DNA of 60,000 nt from Antedon mediterranea (Eukaryota > Echinodermata > Crinoidea > Comatulida > Antedonidae), in assembly GCF_964355755.1 (NCBI RefSeq), contig NC_092672.1:12770501-12830500 (forward strand). Direction: 5' to 3'. Both the position numbers and the translations under genes were made by a program. Below the pieces are notes generated by a model, which was not told where the DNA came from, made no database searches, and saw only the letters and a program-made list of their open reading frames with translations. How positions within the stretch are numbered: position 1 is the first letter of the stretch; every line of letters begins with the position of its first letter. Shown one piece after another: positions 49,837 through 59,779 of this stretch.

Positions 49837-51585
49837 ATGGCGGAGGAATTGAAACAACTGAAAATCAACAGACGTAATGCTAAAAGAAATTTAACCAGAC
49901 AAGGCAACGCACCGAGGAGATGCTTGCATTGGAGAACCCAGATTTGGAAGAGATTAAAAGGAAGGCAGATTTATTAGAGGACCTCTTCGCTGTAGTAGAA
50001 CTAAAGCATAACGAATTAGTCGAACATGTGGAGGGCAAGGAAGACTACAACACAGAAGAGAAATGGATGCAGGATTGCCAGGACCAGTTCTTGATTGAAA
50101 AGGAACAAGAAACAGTATTTTAGTAGATGACAGTAATGTAAATAATAGTAATGTTATTAATGATGAAATTTCAAGTAATCAAAATGATATCCATGATGAT
50201 AATGTTAGTGAGGTTAATTTAAGTGATCCCGCTATTGATGTTGATAATGTGAACGATAATAATGTTATTAACCCTAATTTATCCACAGCCATTAGTAGTT
50301 CATTGGACACAAACGCCTTCAATTGGGAAGGCTTGTTACGGGCAATTGCTCTACCCCGCAGCCAACCGAAAAAATTCAGAGGAGACCCGCTACGGTACCA
50401 TGCATTCATTACAGCATACAAGAGCACCGTTTCTCAAGTCCCAGATGATGGTGTCAAGTTACAACATCTACTCTCTTTATGTGAGGGTGCTGCATATTCT
50501 TCGATACAGTATTGTGTCCTTAAACCAGCCGAAGAAGGCTACATAGCAGCCATTAAAAAGCTAAAAGAGAAGTTTGGGGACCCCAACATAATAACCAAGG
50601 CCTGGACTGATAAAATACTGAAGCGAGAAATAGTTACCCTCGATACACTCGGAGATTTTGCAGATGACCTAGGAAACTGCTAGCTAGAAGCTTTGGGGAA
50701 ACTCTTGGAACTGGATACCATGGAGGGATTATCCAAAGTTGTGCAGATTTTACCGACATTCTTCCGAAACAAGTGAAAAGATGTCAATTTCAAGTTGAAA
50801 GAGAACCATACCACCGCTACACTCAAGCATCTACTTGAATTCGTTCAGAAGGCTAGGGACAAAGAGGAAGATCCAGTATTTGGAAGGGTGCTAACCGCTA
50901 AGAAACCAGAAAAGGATAAAACTAACCAAAGGGATCACCAAAGAAATCACCGACCACCAACAACTATGACCCTTACAGATACGAAAGACAGCAAGAAACT
51001 ACCTCGGATGTTCTGTCCTTACTGTAATGGAAACGAGCATTTCCTTGGGGGCTGCAAAAGCTTTAGAGAACTAAGCCAATCCCAGATGAAGGATTGGATC
51101 ACTAATAACAATCGCTGTAAACATTGCGCTAGAAAACATGTTACCACCGAATGTACTCTTCGGAAGGGTTGTAAGATGTGCTCTGAACTGCATCTTACAG
51201 TTTTGCACGACACCCTGTCACCGGTATCTCAACAGTCCACTCCTTCCAATCCAGAAGCGGCAACCAACCAACTCTACAGTCTGTGTCAACAGTACAAGCC
51301 CAGAGACGTAATCCTGAAAATCGTCCCGGTAACATTATACAGTCCCACCAGCCAAGTTGATACCTACGCTGTTTTAGATGATGGGTCGATGGGAACCATG
51401 CTGCTCACTGATGGAATGAATAAACTACACATACAGGGCCATAAAGACAGCATTGTTCTGAAAACTATGGAACACGGAACAACCACTGTTCCTGGACGGA
51501 GTGTAAACGTACAAATATCGGCAAGAGGCCAGACTCACAACAGATATAACCTTGACGATGCGTTTTCTTCGACCTTGTTAACACT
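49837..51585 (+). pseudogene. BEL/Pao element 1: gag and start of protease (broken)
   Basis: The Gag frame opens at ATG 49837 (MAEELKQLKINRRNAKRNLT), shifts frame near 49915 into a charged helical segment (to about 50120), shifts again into an Asp/Asn-rich linker, and continues from about 50249. From there one frame runs to about 51590, interrupted by in-frame TAG (50681) and TGA (50775) codons. Visible parts are a Pao-type Gag core around FRGDPLRYHAFITAY; zinc-knuckle-like cysteines CPYCNGNEHFLGGC (C-x2-C-x4-H-x4-C), CKHC and CKMC; then a retropepsin-like start LDDGSMGTMLL. It ends soon after the protease and is replaced by the Gag of a different element. Two frameshifts and two stops make it non-functional. 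Confidence 0.85.
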
Positions 51586-53230
51586 GGGGACCTACTACAC
51601 AAGATTCAAGAGCACCAGTTACAGAATTGTTTACTTCCTTTTCCCAATTGGAAGGTATAAGTACAGAGAAATCACAAGAGCCAACACCAGTCTGGCCTCA
51701 AAAGAAGAATAATGGTAAGGTTTCTGATAAACGTGCAGAGCCACTTCAGCAGGAACCAAAAGAGAAGATAAAACATTATACACCAATAGTTGAACACCAG
51801 AGTGACCCAATCAAGCAAGAGGCACCTGTGACAGTTACAAATGAATGTGACCTCAGTGCAACGTTCCGACAGCTGGTTGATTCAATACGATTACCCCCAA
51901 TCAGAGTATATCTGTTCAAGGGTGATCCACTCAAGTTTCCAACGTGGCTGGCAGTATTTAATTCATTGGTAGAAGCAAAGACATGTTCCAATTATGAAAG
52001 ACACAGCTTACTGGCACAACACCTAGCTGGGGAACCGAAGGCTCTTGTTGCAAATTATTTGCTTCTACAAACAGAAGAAGCATATGTTCAAGCCAAGAAT
52101 GAACTTAAAAAGAAGATACGGACACCCATCAGTGGTAGCTAAAGCGCTGATAGCCAAACTAAATGAATGGCCGAAGATATCAGCGAAGGATAATACGGGT
52201 CTGAGAAAATTTTCAGATTTTATTTGCGAAGTGGCTGCTGCAAAAATGACTATTTCGGACTTAGGAGTTCTTGATTACCCTCAAGAAAACATGACGTTAG
52301 TTAGTAAGCTACCATACTATCTGGAAAACAAGTGGCGCAGTATAGTCAGTACATCAATGGATACTTCAACCTTCCCAAGTTTGGAAAGGTTTTCAGAGTT
52401 TCTGAAGGCCAAAGCGAAGGAAGCAAATATCCCTATGTTCCAGACAGCCAACCCTCACAAGGAGCAGTTCACAAGTTCATCGAAGAGAGAATGTGCCACT
52501 TTGCCTACAAAGGTCTGTAACCTATGCAAGAATCCTCATGAGATAGCGAAGTGTAAGAAGTTCATAGAGTCTAACTACGAAAGGAAGTTAGAAATAATTA
52601 AAGATCAACGGTTGTGTTTTGGCTGTTTACGTCCGGGTCATAGATCCAAAGAATGTAGGCAACGCATGCAATGTGGAACCTGCAAAGGAAAACACCCAGC
52701 CATCCTCCATCAGGAAAGACCTGCTCCGGTGAAAGAACAAAATAAAGTTGAGAAGGAGCAAGATAAAACTCCGCCAGAGCAAACACAAGAAAAGAAGCCC
52801 GCTACAATTCCCTCTGCTGGATGTAGTGACAATGATGGAGTCTGCACTATGGCAATTATTCCTGTCATTTTAAAGTCGCCAAAGAACGGCCGGGCTGTAA
52901 CAACTTATGTGTTCCTTGATCCAGGGTCCAGTGTATCATTCTGCACTGACCGTTTGCGAAATGAACTGGGACTTGGAGGACGAAAGACGCAAATTGTACT
53001 CGACACCATGGGAACGAATCAGGTTTTAAAGACTCACATAATCTCAAATATTGTTATTAGTAATTTGAACGGCGACAAAGAGTGTAGACTACCAAATATT
53101 TATTCAAAGGATACGTTGCCTGTCACTAAGGAGCATATTCCAACACAAGATGATGTGAACAGGTGGGATCATCTACGGGGACGAGTGGTTGTTCCAGAAG
53201 TTGATGGAGAAATTGGTTTGATGCTGGAGG
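51586..53230 (+). pseudogene. BEL/Pao element 2: gag and protease (broken)
   Basis: A second, clearly different Gag enters mid-protein at about 51586, without a start codon or N-terminal coiled coil. It has the core FKGDPLKFPTWLAVF, a frameshift near 52115 (just before RYGHPSVVAKALI), then zinc-knuckle motifs CNLCKNPHEIAKC and CFGCLRPGHRSKEC with a third C-x2-C-x3-H, a Lys/Glu-rich linker, and an aspartic protease start VFLDPGSSVSFCT. The family (Pao peptidase, DUF1759/DUF1758 type) normally leads into a reverse transcriptase. Here the frame passes straight from the protease region into the end of the transcriptase near 53230. Confidence 0.87.
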
Positions 53231-54057
53231 TTAAAACGCTAGACCTACGGAAGGATAAACTGCCATCGGGAAGTGCACTTGGTATACAATAGTCTCCAGA
53301 ACTTGACACACTTAGATTTACTATATTACCAGCAGATAGAAGTCATACCAGACGAGGGGTGCTATCAATTGTTAGCTCTGTATTTGACCCACTTGGGTTA
53401 GTGGCTCCTTTTGTTTTAGCGGCAAAAATTCTACTACAAGATATCTGTCGGAAGGGTCTTGAATGGGACGAGCCCATTGACGATGTGTCATTGCAACGAT
53501 GGAAACGGTGGTTGCAAGACCTGGCGAGACTGGATGAGTGGATCTGAACTACCAACAGATGTCATTAGTCGCCAATTTCATGTGTTTGCAGACGATGGGT
53601 ATGGTATGGCATCTTATATCAGACAGGAGTCAAGTGATGGTCATGTACAAATGTCCCTGGTCATGGGTAGAAGCAGAGTTGCACCCTTGAAATACACTTC
53701 AATTCCAAGATTTTCTATTGGACAGATAGTCAAACCGTTTTGAAATATATACATAAAACCTCTCGAAGATTCAAAGCCTTTGTAGCAAACCGGGTCTCTA
53801 TCATTTTGAACATATCTAAGGCATCAGAATGGAGGTATGTTAGAACTTGTAATAACCCAGCTGATGAAGCATCAAGAGGTCAACGGATTGAAGAATTCCT
53901 AAGTAACACAAGATGGCGTAACGGACCAGAATTTCTCAGAGATAAATGTGAGCAGTGGATAGACTTACAAGCCAAGTCCTTACCTCTTATCGCCGAGGAT
54001 GACCCAGAAATCAAAGGGGTGTCAAATGTATTAGTTCCAGCTTGTACTTCATGTTAG
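53231..54057 (+). pseudogene. BEL/Pao element 2: RT end and RNase H, with large deletions
   Basis: After LDLRKDKLPSGSALGIQ comes a TAG at 53290 where the family has tryptophan, then RRGVLSIVSSVFDPLGLVAP, the signature that follows the palm in BEL/Pao polymerases. The palm itself, with its YxDD motif, is absent, so about 1 kb was deleted. The RNase H region follows in shifted frames: FHVFADDGYGMASYI (the DAS..GYG active-site segment with a small deletion), RVAPLK..SIPR, then an internal deletion to YWTDSQTVLKYI, and FVANRV. The part ending at 54057 reads WRYVRTCNNPADEASRG, also typical. Several frame breaks and stops make it inactive. Confidence 0.85.
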
Positions 54058-54674
54058 ATGATCTGTACTGTGTTCATCTTATGGAAAAATTAAAAGAATT
54101 GAGGCATGGTTACTGGTTGCTGTTGAGAAACTATGCAAAAGGGTCACCAGTAAGCGACTAGGCAATGTTAGGTTTCAAAAGCGGAGTGCACACGAACAGA
54201 GAGTTCATTTTAAACAGGAGTTAGAGGTACTTAAGAATGATAATGACGAATCTATTGGACGGGTGATGAGAAATAGCCCTCTCAAGAAACTTGATCCGTT
54301 GTTGTTAAATGGAATGATTACAGTGGGAGGAAGACTGAACAAGGCGTCTCTTCCCGACAACATAAAGCATCCAGAATTCTCTTATTGCAAGATTATTCAT
54401 AGTGGAAATACACAAAGAGGTTGGACACCTTGGTAGAAGTGCTATTTTATCACAACTTTATTGGATCATTGGAGCAAGTTCCTTGATCAGAAGTGTTATA
54501 AGCAGATGTGTAGTTTGTCAGAAGCACCGAGCTAGAGCTAGTGAACAGAAAATGGCATCACTGCCACCAGATAGAATTGTGAGCGATCATCCACCGTTCC
54601 ACAATACGGGTATTGATCTATTTGGTCCATTTGAAATCAAATTAGGTCGTAGTCTTGTGAAGAGATATGGTGTT
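54058..54674 (+). pseudogene. BEL/Pao element 2: integrase N-terminal half
   Basis: In changing frames the sequence gives the pre-integrase segment (VGGRLNKASLPDNIKHPEF), then the HHCC zinc-binding region: the histidine pair in HKEVGHLG and the cysteine pair in CVVCQKH. It continues with MASLPPDRI, HPPFHNTGIDLFGPFEIKLG (the first catalytic Asp, in GIDLFGP) and VKRYGV, where it is cut by an insert. The core resumes exactly after the insert at about 56251. This part already carried frame breaks between 54058 and 54400. Confidence 0.85.
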
Positions 54675-55852
54675 GGAAGACGCTTTCGTTTTGTCAGTTG
54701 TTGGCGCATCTCATCCCGCAAAGTATCGGCCATCGAAAGCAAACTGTCTTGAAACGTAGAAACCATATCGGTTTCTCGTTTTTGCAAATTTTCTATTACT
54801 TGTTGATATTTGATTTCTCTTTCTTCCGATTTGGTGATATGATTTTGGAATTCTATCAACATAGTATTGAATTGTGTTTGTAAAGTAGTCAGTTTTGTTT
54901 CTGTTTCATGCAAATTTTGGCGTGTCTGCTCCAATTGGCTTACGAGTTGTTGAATGCCAATGTTAGATGAGGGTAGATTATTGACATCACTAATGAAACC
55001 TCTCGTCGATGGATACTTGTCCATTAGAGAATCTTCTAAGATTCTTTTTCGCTTGTACTCACATTTTTCTTTTAATACCGTCATTTCATCTGATATCTGA
55101 AGAATGTTTATTATGGCAGTCCAATCACTGCTTGCATGTGATTCCATCGCTCGTCCAACAAATTTAGCAAATAGTGTTTTGTTGATTGAATTGGTTTTGG
55201 CAATATTCGCAATGGCGGTGGCAACACCATTCTTTTTCTCCGATGTGCACGGTGTGGAAAAGGCACCGTGCAAAGTTATGGGATACTTCATGTCCGCACC
55301 GCAGTGATAGGTTCTCTTTTCTTTTTTGTGCAATAAGAATATACGGTTGTTGTTGGTCACCGTAATTTGCAACTCTTCCAGTTTGCTGTTGTCCAACTCG
55401 TTTTCCAGAGTCAACTCTAGTCGCATGCGTCGTTTTACAGTTATCGGCATGATGGCGGCCGTATAGACAACTCCATTTGGAGTTCTAAGTCGAACGCCAT
55501 TCGTCGGCGACGACGACGACGCAACATCATCATCGCATTGTGGACTGTAGAGACAGCCGAGTGCCATATAGAAACAAATACGTTTCACGTCGCCTTTGAT
55601 TATGTCAAAAATCGGCACGGGCATCGTCGATACATCGGCGCCGACAAAGTCAGCAACACAGTTTTTATTACGTGAAGAAACGTTCATAAACACATTGTGT
55701 TCTGATGCTATATCATCTTCTTGTTGGTACTCCATGAAAACTGGTTCGACCGGGTCTTGCAATTCCAACATTTCCGTCTTTAATATGTCGTCGTCTGTTG
55801 AATTGAACGCTAATAGGTTTTCTAAAAACATGTCCATATCGCAATGATCCAT
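54587..55852 (-). CDS. Unknown coiled-coil protein with promoter, 3' end fused to antisense integrase
   Basis: The minus-strand frame is open from about 56059 but the best start is the ATG at 55852-55850 (MDHCDMDMF; context ATCATGG), 38 bp downstream of a TATA-like box. This gives 421 residues. Residues 1-52 are acidic. A compact middle region (about 65-250) contains paired-looking cysteines (93, 100, 106, 184, 202) and strand-rich text such as LRTPNGVVYTAAIMPITVK. Basic clusters KRKR lie at about 267-270 and 388-391, and a long Gln/Glu-rich coiled coil at about 300-388. The last 29 residues or so are encoded by antisense BEL/Pao integrase beyond the insert's edge, so the native C-terminus is lost. 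A frame this long with a good coiled coil and higher CpG than its surroundings is very unlikely to be chance. I do not recognise the family. A DNA-virus or transposon protein, or a lineage-specific host protein, are all possible. Confidence 0.65.
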   Translation of the reverse strand: MDHCDMDMFLENLLAFNSTDDDILKTEMLELQDPVEPVFMEYQQEDDIASEHNVFMNVSSRNKNCVADFVGADVSTMPVPIFDIIKGDVKRICFYMALGCLYSPQCDDDVASSSSPTNGVRLRTPNGVVYTAAIMPITVKRRMRLELTLENELDNSKLEELQITVTNNNRIFLLHKKEKRTYHCGADMKYPITLHGAFSTPCTSEKKNGVATAIANIAKTNSINKTLFAKFVGRAMESHASSDWTAIINILQISDEMTVLKEKCEYKRKRILEDSLMDKYPSTRGFISDVNNLPSSNIGIQQLVSQLEQTRQNLHETETKLTTLQTQFNTMLIEFQNHITKSEEREIKYQQVIENLQKRETDMVSTFQDSLLSMADTLRDEMRQQLTKRKRLPTPYLFTRLRPNLISNGPNRSIPVLWNGG

Positions 55853-55889
55853 GATGACTACTGACGAATGCACGGTGAGCGAGTTAACG

Positions 55890-55911
55890 TATATAGACCC
55901 AAACAGCCAAT
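55890..55911 (-). promoter_or_regulatory. CCAAT/TATA-like promoter of the minus-strand gene
   Basis: Read on the minus strand, ATTGG (a reverse CCAAT box, plus strand 55907-55911) is followed 11 bp later by TATATA (55890-55895). The first good ATG is 38 bp further on, with a clean Kozak context. Spacing between TATA and start allows a transcription start near 55865 with a very short leader. Such compact promoters are typical of intronless or viral genes. This is based on motif matches only. Confidence 0.5.
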
Positions 55912-56053
55912 CAACGTCCAGCTTGAATGAGCGGTGTTGACTACCATTTGAAGATGATGCGTTGTTTTTGTTTTTTTTGTTCACGCTGCTGTTTTTCGTA
56001 CGTAGAGTGTATTTGTGTACGTGTACATTGGAGAGAAAGAGAATGCTTTTGTC

Positions 56054-56173
56054 ATGCAATCTGTTTCCCGTATAGTGGCGAGAAGACCTAACAATTACCT
56101 GATTTCAGCTATACTCGTGACTTTATTATGCTGTATTCCATTCGGTATTATAGGAATCGTGTACAGTGTAGAT
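56054..56173 (+). pseudogene. CD225/dispanin (IFITM-like) exon
   Basis: The plus strand encodes 40 residues ending RRPNNYLISAILVTLLCCIP followed by FGIIGIVYSVD. The pattern P-x-N-Y-L...L-x-T-L-x-C-C-x-P-x-G-I-x-x-I-x-Y-S is the first membrane-associated half of the CD225 domain found in dispanins and interferon-induced transmembrane proteins; the two cysteines are those commonly palmitoylated. The exon ends at 56173 (GAT), directly before GTAAGT, a consensus donor, where vertebrate IFITM genes also have their intron. ATG at 56054 is a possible start; alternatively the exon begins after CCCGTATAG near 56069. The second half of the domain (GD..A...S..AK) is not present, so the gene is incomplete here. 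Confidence 0.7.
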
Positions 56174-56240
56174 GTAAGTAATCTATTTCCTCTACAACCT
56201 CATCCCATCACCACTTTTTTTATTTTTTTATCTATTTTAG
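56174..56240 (+). other. Possible 67-bp intron remnant after the CD225 exon
   Basis: It begins GTAAGT and ends with a pyrimidine-rich tract running to TATTTTAG at 56240, which has the form of a complete short intron. However, what follows after six bases is integrase DNA, not CD225 coding sequence, so the acceptor may be coincidental. Confidence 0.35.
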
Positions 56241-56250
56241 TTTCTATGTT

Positions 56251-57076
56251 ATCTTCACATGTTTATCTACCCGTGCCATTCACCTAGAAATGGCATATTC
56301 ATTAACTACAAGCTCGTTCATCAATACTTTGAGAAGATTTATTGCCCGAAGAGACCAAATCAAGAAACTTAGATCGGATAATGGTACAAATTTTGTTGGA
56401 GCCGACAAAGAGTTAAAGAAGGAGATTTCAGAATGGAACACTCATATGTACTTGCAGCAAAGCGATATTGAATGGGAATTCAACCCTCCAGGAGCGTCTC
56501 ATTTTGGTGGTGGCGTCTGGGAACGCATGATACGAACTGTGCGCCAGGTTTACGAAAGGAGCACTTAGAGAACAGAACCTGAAAATGGATGATGAAGGTC
56601 TCCAGACATTATTTTGCGAAGTGGAAATGATTGTAAACAATAGGCCAATAACTACCTTGTCAACCAATCCAAATGATTTTCGACCATTGACACCAGCCAT
56701 GTTGTTGACACAATTGCCATTACCACCTGGTGTATTTGACAAACGTGATATTTATGCTCGTCGTTATTGGCTTCAAGTCCAATATTTGAGTAATCTTTTT
56801 TGGCAGAGATGGAGGAAGGAATATCTGCCTACTATGCAAGAGCGTCAGAAGTGGTTTAATCCTAAACGCAACTTGGAAATGGGAGATATTGTGCTTGTAG
56901 TGGATAACAGTTTACCTAGAAACAGTTGGCTGCGTGGGCGGATAGTGGAGTCTAAAAAGGATAAAAGTGGACTTATTAGATCATGCACAGTAAAAACTCA
57001 ATTTTCCACCTTGAATCGTCCTATTGCAAAATTGTGTCTACTTGTAAAGGCAACTGAAGAATCAGGGGCAGAATAA
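56251..57076 (+). pseudogene. BEL/Pao element 2: integrase C-terminal half and DUF5641 domain
   Basis: The integrase core resumes with IFTCLSTRAIHLE, then LRSDNGTNFVGADKEL (second catalytic Asp in SDNG) and FNPPGASHFGGGVWERMIR (the catalytic Glu, in WER). A frameshift near 56565 separates this from KGALREQNLK and the frame at 56585-57076, which encodes a C-terminal domain of DUF5641 type. That domain has CEVEMIVNNRPITTLS, RYWLQVQYLSNLFWQRWRKE and, toward the end, SWLRGRIVESKKDKSGLIRS. The polyprotein stops at TAA 57074-57076. The three catalytic residues can be placed only by skipping the insert and frame breaks. Confidence 0.87.
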
Positions 57077-57089
57077 ACCCATGTGCCTA

Positions 57090-57939
57090 TGACCGGAGGG
57101 GCAGTCTACACCCGAGGATGGACACATTAAATAATAAGCAACTATTATGCAGATCAAAGAGGACTTTATAATCGAAATTTAACAATGTTATTCATAGACA
57201 AGGTTTAAACTGTTTATATCTGTATAATCATTGTTTTAATCATTAGAGCTAAATAATTGTAATGTTTATTAAATTAAGGGGCCGGTATAGCGTTCCCATT
57301 GAACTGAGCTAATGAGGGCGCTAGGCTGGTTGTCTTGGAGAAGTATCATGGCGGCCTTCATGTATGCAGCGTGGTTGTACCTACTAGTACTAGCCCTTTA
57401 GTTTCAAGTTTGTTAAAGATATTACATATTTAGAAATTGTATATTCGTAAAGGTTTTCTATTGAGCCACAAAACTTCGGTGAGCTTTGGAGTTATAATTA
57501 TATTATCTTGTTATTGAATGTTAATGTTATTACTTGAATGTTGTAAGCCTAGCTAATAAATAGTCCTAAATTAATACAGCCTATGACGGCGTGTTACTGA
57601 TGTTTACATTACTGTGTTTTGCTAGTGCAGAGATTAGGGCCTAGTTGAGACGGGTCCATTTGATTATTGTATGTTGTTTGAATAATAATACTGTATAAGG
57701 AAATTGCTATACTTAGTGTATATTGTATTGATAAAGGACTTAGAATTGTTAATTAGTTGATGTTGCTAAAGCACGGGTACTGCCCAAATTTTCATTGATT
57801 GATGTTTAATTATTGTTTTCTTATTTTATTATATTTAGTGAATCCCTCTCGATACGAAGTGACAGCGATATTGTATGCATGTTAAGAGCAAGATAATCAG
57901 GATTAAAGTTATATTTTGTTTCTCTCAACCAAGTTTGTC
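57090..57939 (+). repeat. Polypurine tract and probable 3' LTR of BEL/Pao element 2
   Basis: Fifteen bases after the polyprotein stop comes ACCGGAGGGG, a purine-rich tract as expected before a 3' LTR. The LTR then plausibly starts near 57104 (TCTACACCCGAGGATGG) and ends in the CA near 57939. Inside, ATTAAA (about 57903) can serve as polyadenylation signal. No matching copy exists upstream of 49815, so the two ends of the composite come from different elements. Boundaries are estimates. Confidence 0.5.
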
Positions 57940-58398
57940 ATGTTTGTTTGTATCATACTTGCGATTATGGAAAGCCAAACCCGCCAAAAATACATAATAC
58001 ATACCATCCACCAATAATTAATTCGTACAAAATTCAAACCATCCAATATTATCTCATGCAGTTCAATGAAAACTTAAACCATTCACCTTGTATCTACACC
58101 ATCCAATACAATGTGTGACCATCTACCACTACCCCAAACGACAATACGCCGAACAAACTACCCATAACACAAACCATCTAAAGAATGTTGAGCCCAGGCA
58201 GCAATAATTGAATTAATCTAACGTTAATACAAGTATATATTAGCCAACTCATTTATCAACATTTCATGTAGTTCATGAACATTTCAAACAAAGCATCTTA
58301 ATTTTAGTTCATCGAATTATAATTCTAATTCATTGCCTGTTTTATACACCGTTCGTCTGTTCAACAGTTGAAACAACTGTTTTGCACACGATACGCCC
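57940..58398. other. G-poor non-coding DNA
   Basis: At about 57960-58170 the plus strand is almost free of G in long stretches and repeats words like ACCATCCA and ACCATCTA. No gene is seen. The phrase TTTCAAACAAAGCATCTTAA (about 58285-58304) recurs at about 59187-59206. Confidence 0.45.
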
Positions 58399-59370
58399 GT
58401 TCGTGAGTTCAAACCATGATATTTGAAGCATCGACTTTCCAAACAGCGATTTTTCGCACCGAACGTATTTTCTTGAGTTAAAGTGGTTGCATTTCAATCA
58501 CTTACTTTTGATTGGCCAGTATTACACACCGTTCGCTTGTTCGTGATTTCAAACCATGATATTTGAAGCATCGACTTTCCAAACAGCGATTTTTCGCACC
58601 GAACGTATTTTCTTGAGTTAAAGTGGTTGCATTTCAATCACTTACTTTTGATTGGCAGTTGAATAGCCCCCATAACAGCGTTGGGTTATTTAATGCATGA
58701 TGAATAACAAAATAATTATGATTTAATAACAATACACATGTTTTTATTTAATCCATGATAAATATTCGTAAAATATGTTTATTCGGATATTTATTAATTA
58801 CGTCTCCACTAAAGTCTATAAAACATAATGAATGTCAATACATAAATAAATAAATTAAAAATGTAGATTTATTCCTTTGACATCAACTTGTCGGAATTTA
58901 CATAAAACCAATATTATTTGTTCTCAAGATAAAACATTAAAGTGTCCACAAAACTAAAAGTTTATATTAAAATTGAGTCTTCAGTTGAAACAATTCCGAC
59001 TTGAAAGGTTCCACAGTAGAGTAAATGTTATCAACGAAATGTTCCGACCAATGGTGTAATAATTGCAATAATGATTCGTAAATTTCAAAAGTAGTGTTTT
59101 CTCATCTAAGAAAAGAGAAAATATATACATATACTATATAACTATAAAACAATTTAAATCAAATATCATTTGGTACATAATTACATTTCAAACAAAGCAT
59201 CTTAATTTTGTTCGTGATTTCAAACCATGATATTTGAAGCATCGACTTTCCAAATGGCGATTTTTCACACCGAACGTATTTACTTGAGTTAAAGTGGTTG
59301 CATTTCAATCACCTACTTTCGATTGGCCAGTATTACACACCGTTCGCTTGTTCGTGATTTCATGTGATAA
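58399..59370 (+). repeat. 140-bp repeat units, two in tandem and one separate
   Basis: A unit beginning GTTCGTGAGTTCAAACCATG at 58399 repeats at 58539 (period 140) and again at 59210. The units share GAAGCATCGACTTTCCAAA and TTGAGTTAAAGTGGTTGCAT. The first two are nearly identical; the third has scattered changes. Decayed fragments (ACACCGTTCG..TGTTC) flank the array at about 58350 and 59338. It is a small satellite-like or transposon-internal repeat, not coding. Confidence 0.8.
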
Positions 59371-59677
59371 CATTTCATTCGACAACTTTTCAAACGTTAG
59401 TTTTTGACTCTGCTTACGTAGGCCTATATGTCAGTTGATATACTATTTTTTAATTTTCATACTTTCCATCCTAGTCAGTTTTGTACATCATTCGCATTTA
59501 CGCATGTAAAGTGTAGATATTCCACTCGACAAGTTTTAAACGGTAGTTGTTCGCACATTTATTGTTTTATTGTTAAATTGTAACTGTTGGCGCCGATTTA
59601 ATATTGAGGGGCGGGGGGTGAATGTCAACTTTACGACTGTATGACACTTACTTAGGCCTAGGCCTACGTTACACACA

Positions 59678-59722
59678 CAGGGAGATGTAAACTAATTTAT
59701 AAATTTATTTTACATCTCCCTG
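59678..59722. mobile_element. 45-bp hairpin insertion with flanking duplication
   Basis: It starts CAGGGAGATGTAAACTAA and ends TTTTACATCTCCCTG, inverted arms with few mismatches and an AT-rich centre. GTTACACACA flanks both sides (59668-59677 and 59723-59732). That is 10 bp, longer than the 7 bp of its relatives; the extra bases lie in an (AC)n run and may be slippage or chance. Same ends as the hairpins at 24914 and 47467. Confidence 0.72.
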
Positions 59723-59779
59723 GTTACACACATTATCACAAACTTACATAATGAAAAAAAAAACAGAATGAAATAATAT

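Larger units (their letters stand above)
54675..56246. mobile_element. 1.57-kb insert splitting the integrase
   Basis: The integrase coding sequence stops after VKRYGV at 54674 and continues with IFTCLSTRAIHLE from 56251, so about 1572 bp were added. TGTT is present at both junctions (54671-54674 and 56247-56250), a possible 4-bp target-site duplication. The ends are not inverted repeats of each other, and there is no poly(A) tail. The insert is visibly richer in G, C and CpG than its surroundings. It contains a long minus-strand frame with promoter-like sequence and, on the plus strand, a CD225-type exon with splice donor. An intact promoter and an intron donor argue for DNA-level capture rather than retroposition of a spliced mRNA. 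Confidence 0.8.

Noticed and set aside
53343-53555. Minus-strand frames across the BEL/Pao region
   Set aside because: They are antisense shadows of the retrotransposon polyprotein; only the frame in the 1.57-kb insert has independent support.
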